Shown here: positions 42,537 through 55,849 of the stretch, piece by piece | How the letters are laid out: the number at the start of each line of letters is the position of its first letter | Position numbering within the stretch: position 1 is the first letter of the stretch | Source: Metamycoplasma auris 15026 | GTDB lineage: Bacteria > Bacillota_I > Bacilli_A > Mycoplasmatales > Metamycoplasmataceae | Direction of reading: 5' to 3' | Length of the DNA: 64,000 nt | Assembly: GCF_000367765.1 (NCBI RefSeq) | Contig: NZ_AORI01000005.1 | Span: 28,996 to 92,995, forward strand | Notes under the pieces: model-generated | Told to the model about the DNA's origin: nothing | The model's database searches: none | What the model saw: the letters and a program-made list of their open reading frames with translations, nothing else | Made by a program: the position numbers and the translations under genes

Positions 42537-42608
42537 TTGTTTAATCCAAAAAAAGATTGAACAATTGAATTTGCTTATCAATGAAATTCAATCTTAATTT
42601 TTAAACAA
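42537..42608 (+). promoter_or_regulatory. nested-helix leader upstream of the P-type ATPase
   Basis: TTGTTTA (42,537-42,543) pairs with TAAACAA (42,602-42,608), and inside it AAGATTGAA (42,553-42,561) pairs with TTCAATCTT (42,587-42,595). It lies 140 nt before the mgtA-type gene and may be a regulatory leader. No match to the M-box consensus is seen. Confidence 0.4.
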
Positions 42609-42747
42609 TTATTTAATTACTTCTTTATGTCTTCTTTTCATATAAAATTAGATATTGATAAATATCTAATAAATTTAATTTTTGTATTTTTTAAAAAACT
42701 ATTAGCTATTAATCTAAAAATTAAATAAAAAAAGGGGGTGGGAAAAA

Positions 42748-45546
42748 ATGAAAAAAGCACTAAAAAAAGCCACGATGCAAGAGAATAATAAAACTGCAAA
42801 AATCAAAAAAGCAGAATTAAAACGTCTTGAAATTAATAGACGTCTTTCGACTGCATCTGAAATGGAAGTTGAACAGCTATATAAGCTTTATAATAGCTCT
42901 TCTAAAGGAATTCTTGATGAAGAAACTATTGAAAGCAATCAAGAAGAATATGGAATTAATAAGATTTCAAAAAAGGGTTCTGATAACTGATTTAAAAGAT
43001 TAATGCGTTCATTCTTTAATCTTTTTAATATCATTCTTTTTGTTTTAGTTTTAGTATCAATTGTTGTGGATATTATTTTACCAATTATCCAAAACCAACC
43101 TGATGAACTTAATTATATAAGTGTTATTATCATTAGTGTTATTGTTTTTGCAAGCAGTATTATTCATTTTCTTCAGGAACAAAAATCAGCAACAAGTGCC
43201 TCCAAACTGATTGCGATTGTTGAAACTACTTGTTTAGTAGAAAGAAATGGTATTCTTAAAGAAATTCCAATGGATGAAGTTGTTGTTGGTGATATCGTCC
43301 ATCTTGCAGCTGGAGATATAATTCCTGGTGATGTAAGAATCATAAGTGCAAAAGACTTATTCGTTTCGCAATCAGCTTTAACAGGTGAAAGTATTGCAAT
43401 TGAAAAATATGCTGAAATCAATAAAAAAGAAAAATTTGAAAGCATTACTGATCGACATAATTTAGCCTTCATGGGTTCAAATATTATTTCAGGTTCTGCT
43501 AAAGCGCTTGTTGTCATTGTGGGAAATGATACTTTTATTGGTTCTGTTGCTTCCAAAATCAACGAAAAACAAGAAAAAACAAGTTTTGATAAAGGAATTA
43601 AAAAGATTTCAATTCTTTTTACAATTGTAATTAGCTGTGTAATTCCAATTGTCTTTCTAATTGTTGGTTTAAGTCACCAAAGCACAGAAGGAAGCAAATC
43701 TTGAATTAATGCTTTATTATTTGGAATTTCCATTGCTGTTGGTCTAACGCCTGAGATGCTTCCTATGATAGTGGCTGCTTGTTTATCGCGTGGCTCTATT
43801 GCAATGGGAAAATCCAAAACAATTGTGAAGAATCTAAGTTCGATTCAAAACTTTGGAACTATGGATATTCTTTGCACTGATAAAACAGGTACTTTAACAC
43901 AAGATGAAATTATTCTTGAACGTCATTTAGATGTTAATGGGCATGAAGATTTACATGTCTTAAAATATGCCTTTTTAAATTCATATTACCAAACTGGGCT
44001 AAAAAATCTTCTTGATAAATCCATTATCAATCGTACTCTTGAACTTGCCGAAGAAAAAAAATACCTTGATAATTTAGAGTTGCAATATTTAAAAATTGAC
44101 GAAGTTCCTTTTGATTTTAATAGAAAAAGAATGTCAGTCTTAGTTAAGTCATTAAAAAATGACAAAGTTACTTTAATTACAAAAGGCGCTGTTGAAGAAA
44201 TTATTCATGTTTGCAACAAAATTTATTTAGATGGCAAAGTTGTTGCGCTAGATAAAAAAATTGTGCGGAAAGTTTTGAATAAAGTTAAAGAATTTAGTGA
44301 AGAAGGTATGAGAGTTATTGCCATTGCTTCCAAGAAATCAAATATTGAAGCAGTTGGAAAACTTTCTATTGCTGACGAAGATGACATGACTTTGATTGGC
44401 TATCTAACTTTCTTAGATCCCCCAAAAGATTCAGCTGAAGATGCAATTAAACAATTGCATGACCTAGGGGTTGATGTAAAAATTCTAACTGGTGATAATC
44501 CCCTTGTAACTAAGGCAGTTTGTGCAAAAGTAGGAATTCCTTACCAAAGAATTCTTTTGGGTCAAGAAATATCCAAAATGTCAGATACGCAGTTAGCAAT
44601 CGAAGTTGAAAAAACTCAAATTTTTGCCAAATTAAGTCCTGACCAAAAAGCGCGGATTATTAAGATTTTAAGAAATAATGGTCATGTTGTTGGTTATATG
44701 GGAGATGGTATTAATGATGCCCCTGCTATGAAGGTAGCTGATGTTTCAATTTCGGTGGATACAGCAGTTGATATTGCTAAAGAAACAGCTAATATTATTC
44801 TTTTAGAAAAAGACTTAAATGTTTTAGCTAAAGGTATCATTGAAGGAAGAAGAACACATGCCAACATTAATAAATATATAAAAATTACTGTAGCTTCTAA
44901 CTTTGGAAATATTTTAAGTGTTGTAGTAGCTTCTTTAATGCTTCCATTTGTACCTTTGGCACCTGTGCAAATTATTTTCCTAAATCTCATTTATGATCTA
45001 TGCTGTGGAGCTATTCCTTGGGATAATGTGGATAAAGAAGCAATACTCTCCCCGCCAAAATGGGATCATAATTCCATCTGGAAATTTATGCTTTGATTTG
45101 GAGCTACTAGTTCCATTGTTGATATTATGACATTTTGCATCTTATTCTTCCTTGTTATTCCAAAACAAATTACAGGACAAACCTTTACAAAAATAAGTCA
45201 ATATAGAACTTTAGATGCTACTCAAATGAAACAATTTAAAGAAATGTTTTGGGCTGGATGATTGATTGCTTCAATGTGAACACAAGCAATGGTGCTACAT
45301 TTCCTAAGATCCAAAAAAGTTGCTCTTATTCAAACAAATGCCTCTTCTTCATTAATAGTTTCAACCCTTCTTGGTATTGCTCTTACAACGTCTCTTCCTT
45401 ATATTCCAAAAATAAATAAAGCCCTTTCTTTAGAACCTCTTCCTGCTGAATACTTTGGATGATTAGCACTTTTAATTGCGACATATTTAATTCTTACTTC
45501 AGTTGTAAAAGTAATTTATCGGAAACTATATAAAACAGTCTTATAA
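42748..45546 (+). CDS. mgtA: MgtA-type P-type ATPase (magnesium import)
   Basis: A 932-aa P-type ATPase. A basic N-terminus and cytosolic domain precede about ten membrane helices. The actuator TGES (SALTGES), the phosphorylation motif DKTGTLT (about 377), and the hinge GDGINDAP (about 651) are intact. SVGLTPEMLP-like sequence (VGLTPEMLPMIVAA) in helix 4 marks the P3B (MgtA/MgtB) class, which imports Mg2+. A purine-rich SD (GGGGGTGGG) precedes the ATG. Monocistronic; the structured leader upstream suggests control. Confidence 0.9.
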
Positions 45547-45718
45547 GACTAATGAAAGCAATAATTTAAGTAAGTATTTGAATGATACTTACTTTTATTA
45601 TGTAAAATTTTTTTATTCAAAAAACAAATAAGCAAATTGAATAAAAAAGTCAATAAATATATCTGTGGTATATTAAAATTTAGAATAGAAATAAAAAAAG
45701 GATCTGATTTAAAAAAAG
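45547..45718. other. intergenic, no gene seen
   Basis: Short AT-rich region with AAGTATTTGAATGATACTT near 45,569-45,590, a hairpin that may terminate mgtA transcription, and the promoter of prs. Confidence 0.4.
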
Positions 45719-46690
45719 ATGATGCAAAAAGATGACAATATTGCAATTTTTACAATGGAAAATTCGCAAAAATTAGCAGATGAAATTGGAAAATATCTAA
45801 AACGGGAAGTTAAAAAAGTTAACAAAATTGTTTTTGCTGATGGTGAAAGAATGTTATATCCAAATGAAACCGTTCGCAACAAAACAGTTTTTATCATCAA
45901 CAACACTTCCAAACCAGTTAATGATAATTTAATGGATTTACTTATTTTCATTGATTCACTAAAAAGAGCTAGTGCCAAACGAATAATTTGCGTTACAACT
46001 TATTATGGTTATGCAAGACAAGATAGAATGGCTAGTGGAAGACAACCAATCACAGCTAAATTAGTAGCTGATTTACTTGAAAAAGCAGGAGCAAGTAAGA
46101 TTATTACACTAGATTTACACAATGCCTCAATTCAAGGATTTTTTAATATCCCAGTTGATGATTTAAGAGGACAATTTATTTTTTCAAATGAATTTCGTTT
46201 AAGAAGTGATAAGTATGTAATTGTTTCGCCAGACCACGGCGGCGCAGTGCGTGCAAGACAACTTTCAGAACTGCTAAAAAATGAAGAACCAATTGCAATT
46301 ATTGACAAAAGAAGAACAGCTCCAAATGTCTCTGAAATTATGGGAGTTTTAGGTGATGTTAAAGATAAAAATGTTATTGTTTATGATGACATTATTGATA
46401 CAGGTGGAACTATCATTCATGCTGCAGAAGTTCTAAAAAAACAGGGAGCCAAAAAAATTATTATTGCAGCAACACATGGACTATTTTCTAAAGGTTTTGA
46501 TATGTTTGAAAATAATCCAATCATTGATGAAGTTATTATTACAAATTCAATTGATCACTCAGATTTAAGCCACTTTAAAAAACTAAGAGAGCTATCCATG
46601 GCGGAATTTCTTGGCTTAGTTATTGAGGCAAATATTAATAACAGCTCAATTGGTAAAATATATGAAGACTATAGCAAGGGAAGAGTTTAA
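45719..46690 (+). CDS. prs: ribose-phosphate pyrophosphokinase
   Basis: A 323-aa PRPP synthetase, making PRPP from ribose 5-phosphate and ATP for nucleotide salvage. Key motifs: FADGE (about 41-45), YYGYARQDR (ATP loop), LDLHNASIQGFF, VSPDHGG, and the PRPP loop VYDDIIDTGGT. A second ATG directly follows the first, so the start could be one codon later. Its 3' end overlaps rsmG by 29 nt. Confidence 0.95.
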   Translation: MMQKDDNIAIFTMENSQKLADEIGKYLKREVKKVNKIVFADGERMLYPNETVRNKTVFIINNTSKPVNDNLMDLLIFIDSLKRASAKRIICVTTYYGYARQDRMASGRQPITAKLVADLLEKAGASKIITLDLHNASIQGFFNIPVDDLRGQFIFSNEFRLRSDKYVIVSPDHGGAVRARQLSELLKNEEPIAIIDKRRTAPNVSEIMGVLGDVKDKNVIVYDDIIDTGGTIIHAAEVLKKQGAKKIIIAATHGLFSKGFDMFENNPIIDEVIITNSIDHSDLSHFKKLRELSMAEFLGLVIEANINNSSIGKIYEDYSKGRV

Positions 46691-47381
46691 TTCTTTAATT
46701 AAAACTTTTTTAACAGACGCTGATGATGTAATAATTTCAAAACTTTGGGATTATTACATTTTAATTGAACAAGAAAATAAAAAATACAATCTCACTGGCT
46801 TTTATTTAGATAAACTAGTCAAAGAAGGCATCATTGAATCAATTTTAATCTTCAAAGAAATTAATAAAAAGATTCTTAATTTATCCAATAAAAAAGTTTT
46901 AGATATCGGAAGCGGCGCGGGGTTTCCTATTATTCCTTATTTTATTTATAATCCAACATTTCATCTTACAATCTATGAACCAATGGCAAAACGTGTCAAC
47001 TTTTTAAACCAAGTTATAAATAAATGTAATTTAGAAAATATCAATGTGATTAAGATTAGAGCTGAGGAAGCAACTGAATTTGAGACTTTTGACTTCATTA
47101 GTGCCAAGGCTGTATCTGAACTTAAAAATCTTATTGAAATATCGCATCATCTTGGAAAAATGCATAGCATCTTTTGTTTTCTAAAATCAGCAAACTATCT
47201 GGCTGAAATATCTAATGCTTCATATATTACAAAAACTCTTGATATCAAATATAACACTCTAAATTTAGATACTTTTTTTAACATTAAAAACATTTTAGTT
47301 TACTACCAAAAAACAAAAAAAACACCTTCTTTTATTCCAAGAAAATGGTCAACAATTATCAAAGATAATCTAAAAAAATAG
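46662..47381 (+). CDS. rsmG: 16S rRNA m7G527 methyltransferase
   Basis: A 239-aa Rossmann methyltransferase of the RsmG (GidB) family. The SAM-binding motif is VLDIGSGAGFPIIPY; YEPMAKRVNFL and FISAKAVSEL follow in family order. ATG 46,662 lies within the prs end and is preferred to a TTG further upstream. It is the second gene of the prs-rsmG pair and is closed by a terminator. Confidence 0.93.
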   Translation: MKTIAREEFNSLIKTFLTDADDVIISKLWDYYILIEQENKKYNLTGFYLDKLVKEGIIESILIFKEINKKILNLSNKKVLDIGSGAGFPIIPYFIYNPTFHLTIYEPMAKRVNFLNQVINKCNLENINVIKIRAEEATEFETFDFISAKAVSELKNLIEISHHLGKMHSIFCFLKSANYLAEISNASYITKTLDIKYNTLNLDTFFNIKNILVYYQKTKKTPSFIPRKWSTIIKDNLKK

Positions 47382-47382
47382 C

Positions 47383-47411
47383 TCACTTTTTTAAAAAAAG
47401 TGATTTTTTTT
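47383..47411 (+). terminator. terminator after rsmG
   Basis: TCACTTTTT and AAAAAGTGA with a short loop, followed by eight T. Confidence 0.8.
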
Positions 47412-47512
47412 AGTCTTTTAGTTTTCTTAAGAAATCACTTTATTAAATAATTTATTTAATAAACTAATATAATTTACTTACTTTATATATTATTCAAGGA
47501 GCATATTGAGAG

Positions 47513-50500
47513 ATGAAAAGATTATTCAAAGAGGTCTTTCGATCACTATCTAAGAATAAAGTAACATTAGTATGTTTAACCATATTAATATTTTTAACAA
47601 CCTTTTTATTTACTTTATTAAATGACGTGCGAACCTCTTATTCAAGAACTTTAAACTCATATGATAAAGTCTCTAGGTTACATGATTTAACGGCTGATCT
47701 AGATTTAAACCCTTCTGGAATAATACCGAATAATGGTTATGACCAAATTAAAGAAGATAATGTTACTAAAACTAAAGATCCAATTAAATTTAAATTAAAT
47801 TCTTCTGATATTTCATATTCCATTAATCTTCCATTTAATAAACAAAATTTCATTCAAATAAAAGATATAGGAAACTGAAGTGAAGCTAATGGGGATAAAG
47901 AAAAATATATTTCAACCCAAGATTTCTTACAACTTTATTATGATGAAATAAATAAAAAAATTACAAGTACTAGATTTGAGATTAATAAGGAAAAACCTGA
48001 GGAAAGCAAGATAGGAAATTTTGAATTTTCTGGTGATTCAAACAACAACAAAAAATTCAAAATCTATAGCAAACCTGATTTTAAAGAATTAGTTACTGAA
48101 GAAATAAAGTTAAAAGAAAGTGATAATTTAACTTTCAAACACGAATATACATTAAAAGATATCTTAACAATTTCTTCAAGTGCTAGAGGTCCTTTTAATG
48201 CTCAACCAAAAAATGATGCAGTTATTGATGCATCACCTTTGTTTCTTAATTTAAAAACAAAAGAAGCATCCTTTGAAATTGCAGATTATGACCAATGAAG
48301 AGATGAAGATCTTTTATATATTATTCAATCTGAAGAAGTTTTAAAACTATTAGGTTTTGAGAAAAAAGAAAACGAATGACATTATAAAAATAATTCAAAC
48401 AATGGAAATGCAATTAAGTTGCAAGATGCCAAAACTAATGAAAATTCAATTAATGCTTCAGATAAATTAGAAAAGAGTTTTAGTTTAAAGGAATTAGCTA
48501 AAAATGGAAATATTAAAGTTAATTCTCCAAAATATGTTGAACTTAAGTCAAATCAAACTTATACAATTCCAAAAGATTGAATTAGAAAAACTGAAAAAAT
48601 CGTTGAATATAACTGATATCGTTATGTTTTAAACTGAAATGAAAAACTTTCAGAACATGATTCTAACTGAAAAGGCTCATATTACAAATGAGTTACTAAC
48701 TTCTTTAATACAAATAAACAAGAATATACAAACCATTTATATTTTTCTTATTGAGATAAAACTATTACAACCCAATTTTCATTACTAAATGAACCTAACA
48801 AAATTCAAAAAGTAGTTAAGAATGAAAAAATTGACAAGGATGATTTAAGTAAGACTTTTAGTAGTGGCTGAAAAGTTAATAGTAGACAAGATAATAAAAA
48901 AATTCCAAATAATAAAAGCGGAAAAAGTTTAACTAGCGAAGCTCATAACATTAAGCAAATTGAATTTAATAAATTTAATGGAGATGAAATTTCTGATGTT
49001 GATTTTCAAAAAATTTCGGATTTAGGAACTCTTAAAAGAAATCAAGATTTTATTCGTTATGGCACACAAAATTTTGCGAAAACCTCAATTCTAAGATCAA
49101 TTAAAGATAAAGTTGGGGAAGAAAATTTAGGTATTAGAAAATCAATCACAGTTGAAACAGTTAACGAAGAGACCTCCAAAAAAAATGTTTTCCACTTTGT
49201 TGATGCAGGAGATAAAGATAGAAGAATTTCAGGTTTCCAAAATAATGTTGGAAAACTATATAATGAAACTCTAAATCCAGGATTACTAAATAAAAGTGTT
49301 TCTGAAACTGATACAATCGAAAAATTCTTATTAAAACCAGACCCAAATAGTCCAATCATTAAAAAAGTGCCATCTGTTTATTCAAGATCCTTAATTGAAT
49401 ATATTTTTAATAACTACACTCCTGATATTAATTACTTTGATGCAGATATTAGATTTGTAAATTACTATAACTTCTTTGTTAACACCAAAATTCCAAAATT
49501 GCAAAATGGTAAAATTTTAGTAATTACAACTGCTGATGATGAAGAAAAAAGCAATGGTTCTTCTGTAATTGGCGCTATTGCAATGCCACTTCCTAATAAA
49601 TTCATTTTGTTACACCAAGCAACTATTGATGGTTTTACAAATGAAAGAGTTTGAAAGAAAATCATTATTGATAACAAAGATTATTTAACTTTAGACGAAG
49701 TTTATAATTACTTAATTAAAAACAACTACACAATAAGAGGCGAAATTGGAAAAAATGGTTGAGTAGTAATCAGTAACCAATTTCGAAACTCAGTTAGTTT
49801 ACCTTTAACTTTTGGTTCTATTTCAAATGATTTAGTACAAGATATTATTCAAAAAAATAGTATTAAAAAACTAATTGAAGAAATTGAAGAAGTACTTCTA
49901 AATTCAGAATTCATTAAACTATTTAATAAAAATGACGTTTCAAGACTTCTAAAAGCAATAGCAGATTCCATTGAAACAAATGGTTTCCACACACTACTTT
50001 CAGTAGGAAAAACTAACTCATTTATTCTTCAAAAAGTTGCACTTGATGTTATTAAATATCTAATTAATCCAATTAATAACAGCACCTCAAGAGATCTGCA
50101 ATATACAACAACAAATACAAACTCATTTATTCATAATGTTTTTGTGAGATTAACTAATTTCTTTAAGCAAAAATATCTTGAAAATAGTAAAAATCAAGAA
50201 TACTTTGCCACTGAAATTAATAAGTTATCAAAATTCCTAGGTTTCTCAGATATTTATATCATTCCACAATTAAAACTTACATTGTCAGATTTATTAGGCT
50301 TTATTAAAGATAAAGAAAAAATATTTGATATTTTCAATGAATTAATTAAGTCAATCGACTTTATTAAATTCTCAAGTTTAATTAATGATTGATATGATAA
50401 ACACCCTTACAAACCTTTTGCTTCGACAGTTGAAAAATACTGAACTCTTTCAAGTCATAGAATTATTATTTCGCTTTTAAAATCAGTAAATGAAAACAAA

Positions 50501-53500
50501 TTTAAGAATGCAATTAAAGATTTAATTAATTTAGTTGACTTTGCTAAATTCCTAAAACCAGATGAAAATGAAAAAAATAGCTATTTTGCAAAATGAGTTG
50601 CAGCTCACAAAGAAGCTAAAACATACAATGAACCAACAGCTAAAGAAGTAAAAACTTTCTTTAATAACTTAGATGGTTCAAAAGAAAAAAATTACTCCAA
50701 CATAAACCAAGGCCTTGCAAGTTTCATTTCAAGTATTAGTATTTCTAAATTTACAGACACACTTGAAAAAATTATTAGACTCATTAAATATCCAATTGTT
50801 GCTAATGACAAAGTTTATAATGACTATAACACTGAAGAACTAAATAAATTTGATTATCTAGTTGCTTTCATGACTTCTTTAAGTTTAGATATTAATAACA
50901 CAGTTTCCTATGGCAAAATTAACCAAATTCAAAATGCTATTATTAAGATTTTAAATCTATCAAATAAAACAGAAAAGCCAGGTGGTGACTTCTTAAACAT
51001 AGCAATTCCTTCAAAAGAAGATGGCAAAATTTCGATTTTAGATTTAGCAATACTTCCAAAGCTAGCTTTACCTGCGCCTATTGAAAAAAACACAGTTTCA
51101 TCTAATGCAGTTTCTTTAAATTCTTTAAATTTAAATGATATTCAAAGAGTACTTGGTAAGGTTGAAAATGCAATCAAAACAAAAACTCTTTTACAACTAA
51201 ATAAAAATGAACTTGCTTTTTTACGTAATGATGTTTTAGTTGCCGAAGTTGAATTAAATAATTTAGATTTAATTAAAACTAAGCTATCAAACTACTATCA
51301 ATTTATTAAAAAAATTCATCCACAAAGTCTAAAACCAACTAATGGAAATTATGACTTTAAAACAAGTACAACAAATAAAATTGAAAGTTATGGTGATTTA
51401 GCTTATTGATCAGCAATGATTGATGAAAGCTTAAAAAACAAAGATCTTCCAATTCTTAAAAAGCTGCATTCATTAATAACCCAATATGCAATTAATCCAA
51501 TTTTTCTAGCTGAAAAAGAATATTCAATCATTAAAAATGAATTTGTTACTTATAGTTTATGAATTAAGTTAGCATATTTATTAAACTATTTAGAACAAGA
51601 TGCAGATAAGATTACAATCGATGAAAAAACAGATCGAAAAATCATTGAAAAGCAATACAAAAAAATCTTTAGCTTTGATCAAATTAAAGTTATTTTGGAT
51701 GAACTATATAACTTTGGTAAAAATGAAGAAGTAATCAAACAGTTAACTAACTTTGATAAAGTAATTAATCCAATTGCAAGTAATATAATTTTTGGTTCTG
51801 ATTCTTCTTATAATGCACAAACTTTTAAAATTCCTTATGCACATGCGCACACTAATTTAGCTAATAAGGAACTTGAAAAACTCCTAGATAAATCAAGCGC
51901 AATTACAACTTTTAAAAATAATCTAAAAACTAAAGCAAAAATTACAAATGAAGCTTTAATTAAAAAAATAATTGATCTTCTAAAAGCTAATTCATATGAG
52001 TTAACTTATAATCTAGGATATATAGCATCTGCTGGTCAATCTGCAACTAATTATGATGCTGCTCTTAAGAAATTTATAAATTCATTCTTAAAGACATCAA
52101 ATAAAACTTCTGAATTGCAACCTTTAATTACAAATAACTATGATCTAGATTTAGCATTTAAAAATACAGTTAATAATACAAATCTAAGAAATCATTTAGC
52201 TCTATTAAATGTTCCAAACAATCTATTAAATCCTTTAACTTTATTATCATTCCCTCAAATTCCTTTGTATTATGCTTTAAGTCCTAATCCAAATGAAGGT
52301 AATATTGCTTATATAGTTAAAAAGATTTTAAATAATTTAAGATTTTCAAATGCAGTTGATATTAGTAAACAAATTGAATCGCTAAAACAACAATATGCAA
52401 GTTCAATTAGTTTTGTGGAATCCAAAAGTGACCAAGCAGTTGATTTAGATCTTGCGAAATTTAATAATATTTTTAACAACATGCTTAAAGATGAAAATGA
52501 TAAAGATCTAACCTTATTTGGTATTAATATCACTAAAACATTAAAAGAAATGTATAAGAAAGTAATCTCGCCAATTAGTGTTGCTAATCTAATTACTTAT
52601 ACAGATTCAGGTTCCTATTTAGCAAAAGTTAATTATGGATATGCTTCTAAAAACAAAAAAGAAGTATATAAAGGAGATATTACTAAATATCTAAGCGATC
52701 CATTTGGAATGCAAGTTTTCATTAATTCACTGGATGATAAATATAAAATAAGAATTAATAGTCAAGAATATCTAATTATTGGTATTGATGCAACGGCTGA
52801 TTATTTATATCCAGTAGTTAATGAAGAAAATATTCAAGTTGATACTGAAAATCAAGCAATTATTTATGTTAATTCCAAAGGTTTTGATCGGATTCATTCA
52901 TCATACCCAACATTTGCCATTAAAGAATATGCCCTAGTTAAAGCACCCGTAGATAAAAAAGGTAATTATCTAAAAAATAACTCTCCACAAGAGCTAAAAG
53001 AAGTCTTTAATAAGGATATCAATCTAATTAATCCAAATTCAGCTAACAAAGTTTATTTAAAAGATGAACTAGATAGTATAAATCCAGAGCGTAAAATTAG
53101 AGTAACAACAATTAGATCAATTATTAAAACAATTAAAAGCGCAAGTTTATATTTAATTAGTATTCTAATTATTCTAATTGCTTTCATTGTTTACTTTATA
53201 ATGAAGCGTTACATTGAAGCTAGAAATAAAGTTGTTGGTATTCTAAGAGCCCAAGGATATAGCACCTCAAAAATTGCTTTAGCATTCTGTGCTTTCGGCT
53301 GAATTCCTGTATTTATTGGAAGTTTATTTGGATATATTTTAGGTTTTGCGCTTCAGAAGCCAGCTATGAGTATCCTCTCATCTTACTGAACGCTTGAGAA
53401 TATGATTATTCCAATCAACGCAATCACGCTATTTTTAACAATACTTGTGCCATTTATATTTGTAAGTTTACTTATTTTTATAATTACAAGTATTTCAGTA

Positions 53501-55849
53501 AGAAAGAAACCAATTGAGCTAATGAGCGGAATTGTGGAAGTTAGTGTTGGAAACTTTGCCCAAAGAATTTCAGCGATGTTTAGAAGACTGCCTGTTAAGA
53601 TTAGATTTATTGCCTCAATGGCACTAAATAACTTCTGAAAAATGTTTTCATTATTCTTAGCATTTTCAACTACTTCTTTAATTTCAATGTTCTTTTTATC
53701 ATCGAATAATATCTTTAATAAAGCAATTACAAAAACTTATAAAGATAGACTATACAAATTTAAGCTTGATTTAGAAACGCCAACTACAGAAGGTGGCCCT
53801 TATGTAACATATAATAAGAGTGACATTAATTCTTTATTATATGTTCCAAATGATTTAGCAGGCAATTCTTCTTCAAATGGCAGCCAGCTAGATTATGCTA
53901 ATCCTAATTTCTTACGTCCTGGCAGTTCATTTAATACAGATGTCATCCAAAAGAAATTTGATCCAGTAGTATTAACTAAATCATCTCTTGATATTCTTTT
54001 AGATTTAGCTGTCGAACTAAGTCCTTGGGATATCACTTATGCTAATATGCCTGAAACCCAGCGTGCAAGAGTAGCTCAAATTTTTGTAAGGGTTTCAAGA
54101 CAAATAAGAGATACACAAAACTTAGTTGATATTAAAAAAGCTAAAGCAAAACGTAATGATTATTTAAGCATTACAACTAAAAATGAAGATCATGTTATTG
54201 CTGTTAGAGACTTAGAAAAATTCAAAAGAGACCTAGAAGCTGGCAAAGAAGAAGATCTTTCAAATCGAACTAGTTTCTTCTGATTTACAAATAACACAGC
54301 AAGTGTTAATGAATCATTTAAATTTATTGAATGAAATAAGGATGAACAAGTTTATCAAAAACTAAAACCTGTTTCGACAGCTAAATTTAGACAAGAATAT
54401 AGAAACTTCTTAGTCAATGCATACAGAAAAATTCCAAACTTAGATTTCTTTGTTTCATTTGGTGGAATTTATTGAAATGATGCCACAAATGAAAAATACA
54501 CATACGCAAAAGCATTGTATAAAAACAAAGAAATCAAAGTATACGGTTACTATGACAACAGCCGTTTCATTTCAATAAGAAATAAAAATAATGAAAATCT
54601 GCAAGCAAAACTAAGAAATTACAAAGGTAAACATATTCCAATTGTAATTAATACAGTGTCTGAACAAAAATACAAACTAAAAGTTGGATCTGTTATTGAA
54701 TTAGATATTCAAAATCATGTTGATAGATTTGCATATCGTGCCCTAAATCAAAAAGCACCGCAAACAAAATATAAATTTGAAGTTATTGATATTTCAGATA
54801 CTTATATTAATGAAGAATTTGTAAGTACAAAAGATGCACTGGATAAAGTTTTAGGTTTTGATACTCTATCAAAACGTCTAAAAGATGCTCGTAAACAAGA
54901 AAAAAATAACGAAATCTTCTTAAATCCGACAAAGAAAAAACAAATTGAAAAAGAATTTGATTTAAAATACGATGCATTCAACGGTATTCTTTCAAATGAC
55001 ATAACACCAGTGCAAACTATTGATACACTAACAACATATTCATCCACAGGATTCTGAGGAGCAGCTGCTACATTTAGTGCAGAAGATTCCAATGACCAAG
55101 AAATTTGAGATTTCTTCAAACGGATTTTTATTTCCAATAAGGAATTAAATTATACTTCCGTTTATGAGCATAATATTGAAGCATACAACGAAGCACATCC
55201 TGAAGCAAAACTAGACTATAAAGGATCACTATTTAAACTTCTAAATATTAATGAAGATCAATTTAATAGAATTGTAAAATCCCAAAAGTCAAATGAAGAA
55301 TTTAAGAGTTTAGCTAGAAATATAGTTACTAAATTCTATGGATCTAATCCACAATCTATCTATGGTAAAAACATTATGTTTGGAGCTTCATTTAATGTTA
55401 ATAGTAAAGATATTGAAGCTGGCTTTATAACTGGTATTTCAAAAACTGTTAATATCATTCTAATTGCATTTATTATTATGTCTCTTTTAATTTCAATTAT
55501 TATTCTAATTGTTATTACTAACATAATGATAGCCTCCAACCAAAAAGCCATTGCTACATTCTCAGTTTTAGGATATACAAATGGTGAAAAAATTATGCTA
55601 TTCTTTGCTAACTTTATCCCAGCTATTCTATTTGCTTGTTTACTAATGATTCCAGTAACATTAGCATTCATATCTGCCTTTAATGCCTTCATGATGGCAA
55701 CTTCCCAAATTGTGCTACCTCTTGTTTTAAATCACTCAACAATTATTATTTCGGCAGCTCTTTGTTTAACTGTTTTTGCTTTAACTTCTATGGCAACATG
55801 GAGAAGTCTAAACAAAATTAAACCAATTGATGCTCTGAAAGGAAAATAA
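47513..55849 (+). CDS. giant FtsX/MacB-type ABC transporter permease (2,778 aa)
   Basis: One reading frame of 8.3 kb with many TGA (Trp) codons. A membrane helix (about 15-36) is followed by an exterior domain of about 1,850 residues. Then comes the first FtsX-type block (about 1,878-2,065, with GILRAQGYSTSKIALAF), another helix and exterior domain, and a second FtsX block at the C-terminus (about 2,640-2,778, with FSVLGYTNGEKIMLFF and ending PIDALKGK). Such permeases work with a MacB/LolD-like ATPase, encoded next with a TAATG overlap, and move lipoproteins, lipids or peptides or act mechanically outside. The exterior part lacks a recognised enzyme motif. Confidence 0.88.
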
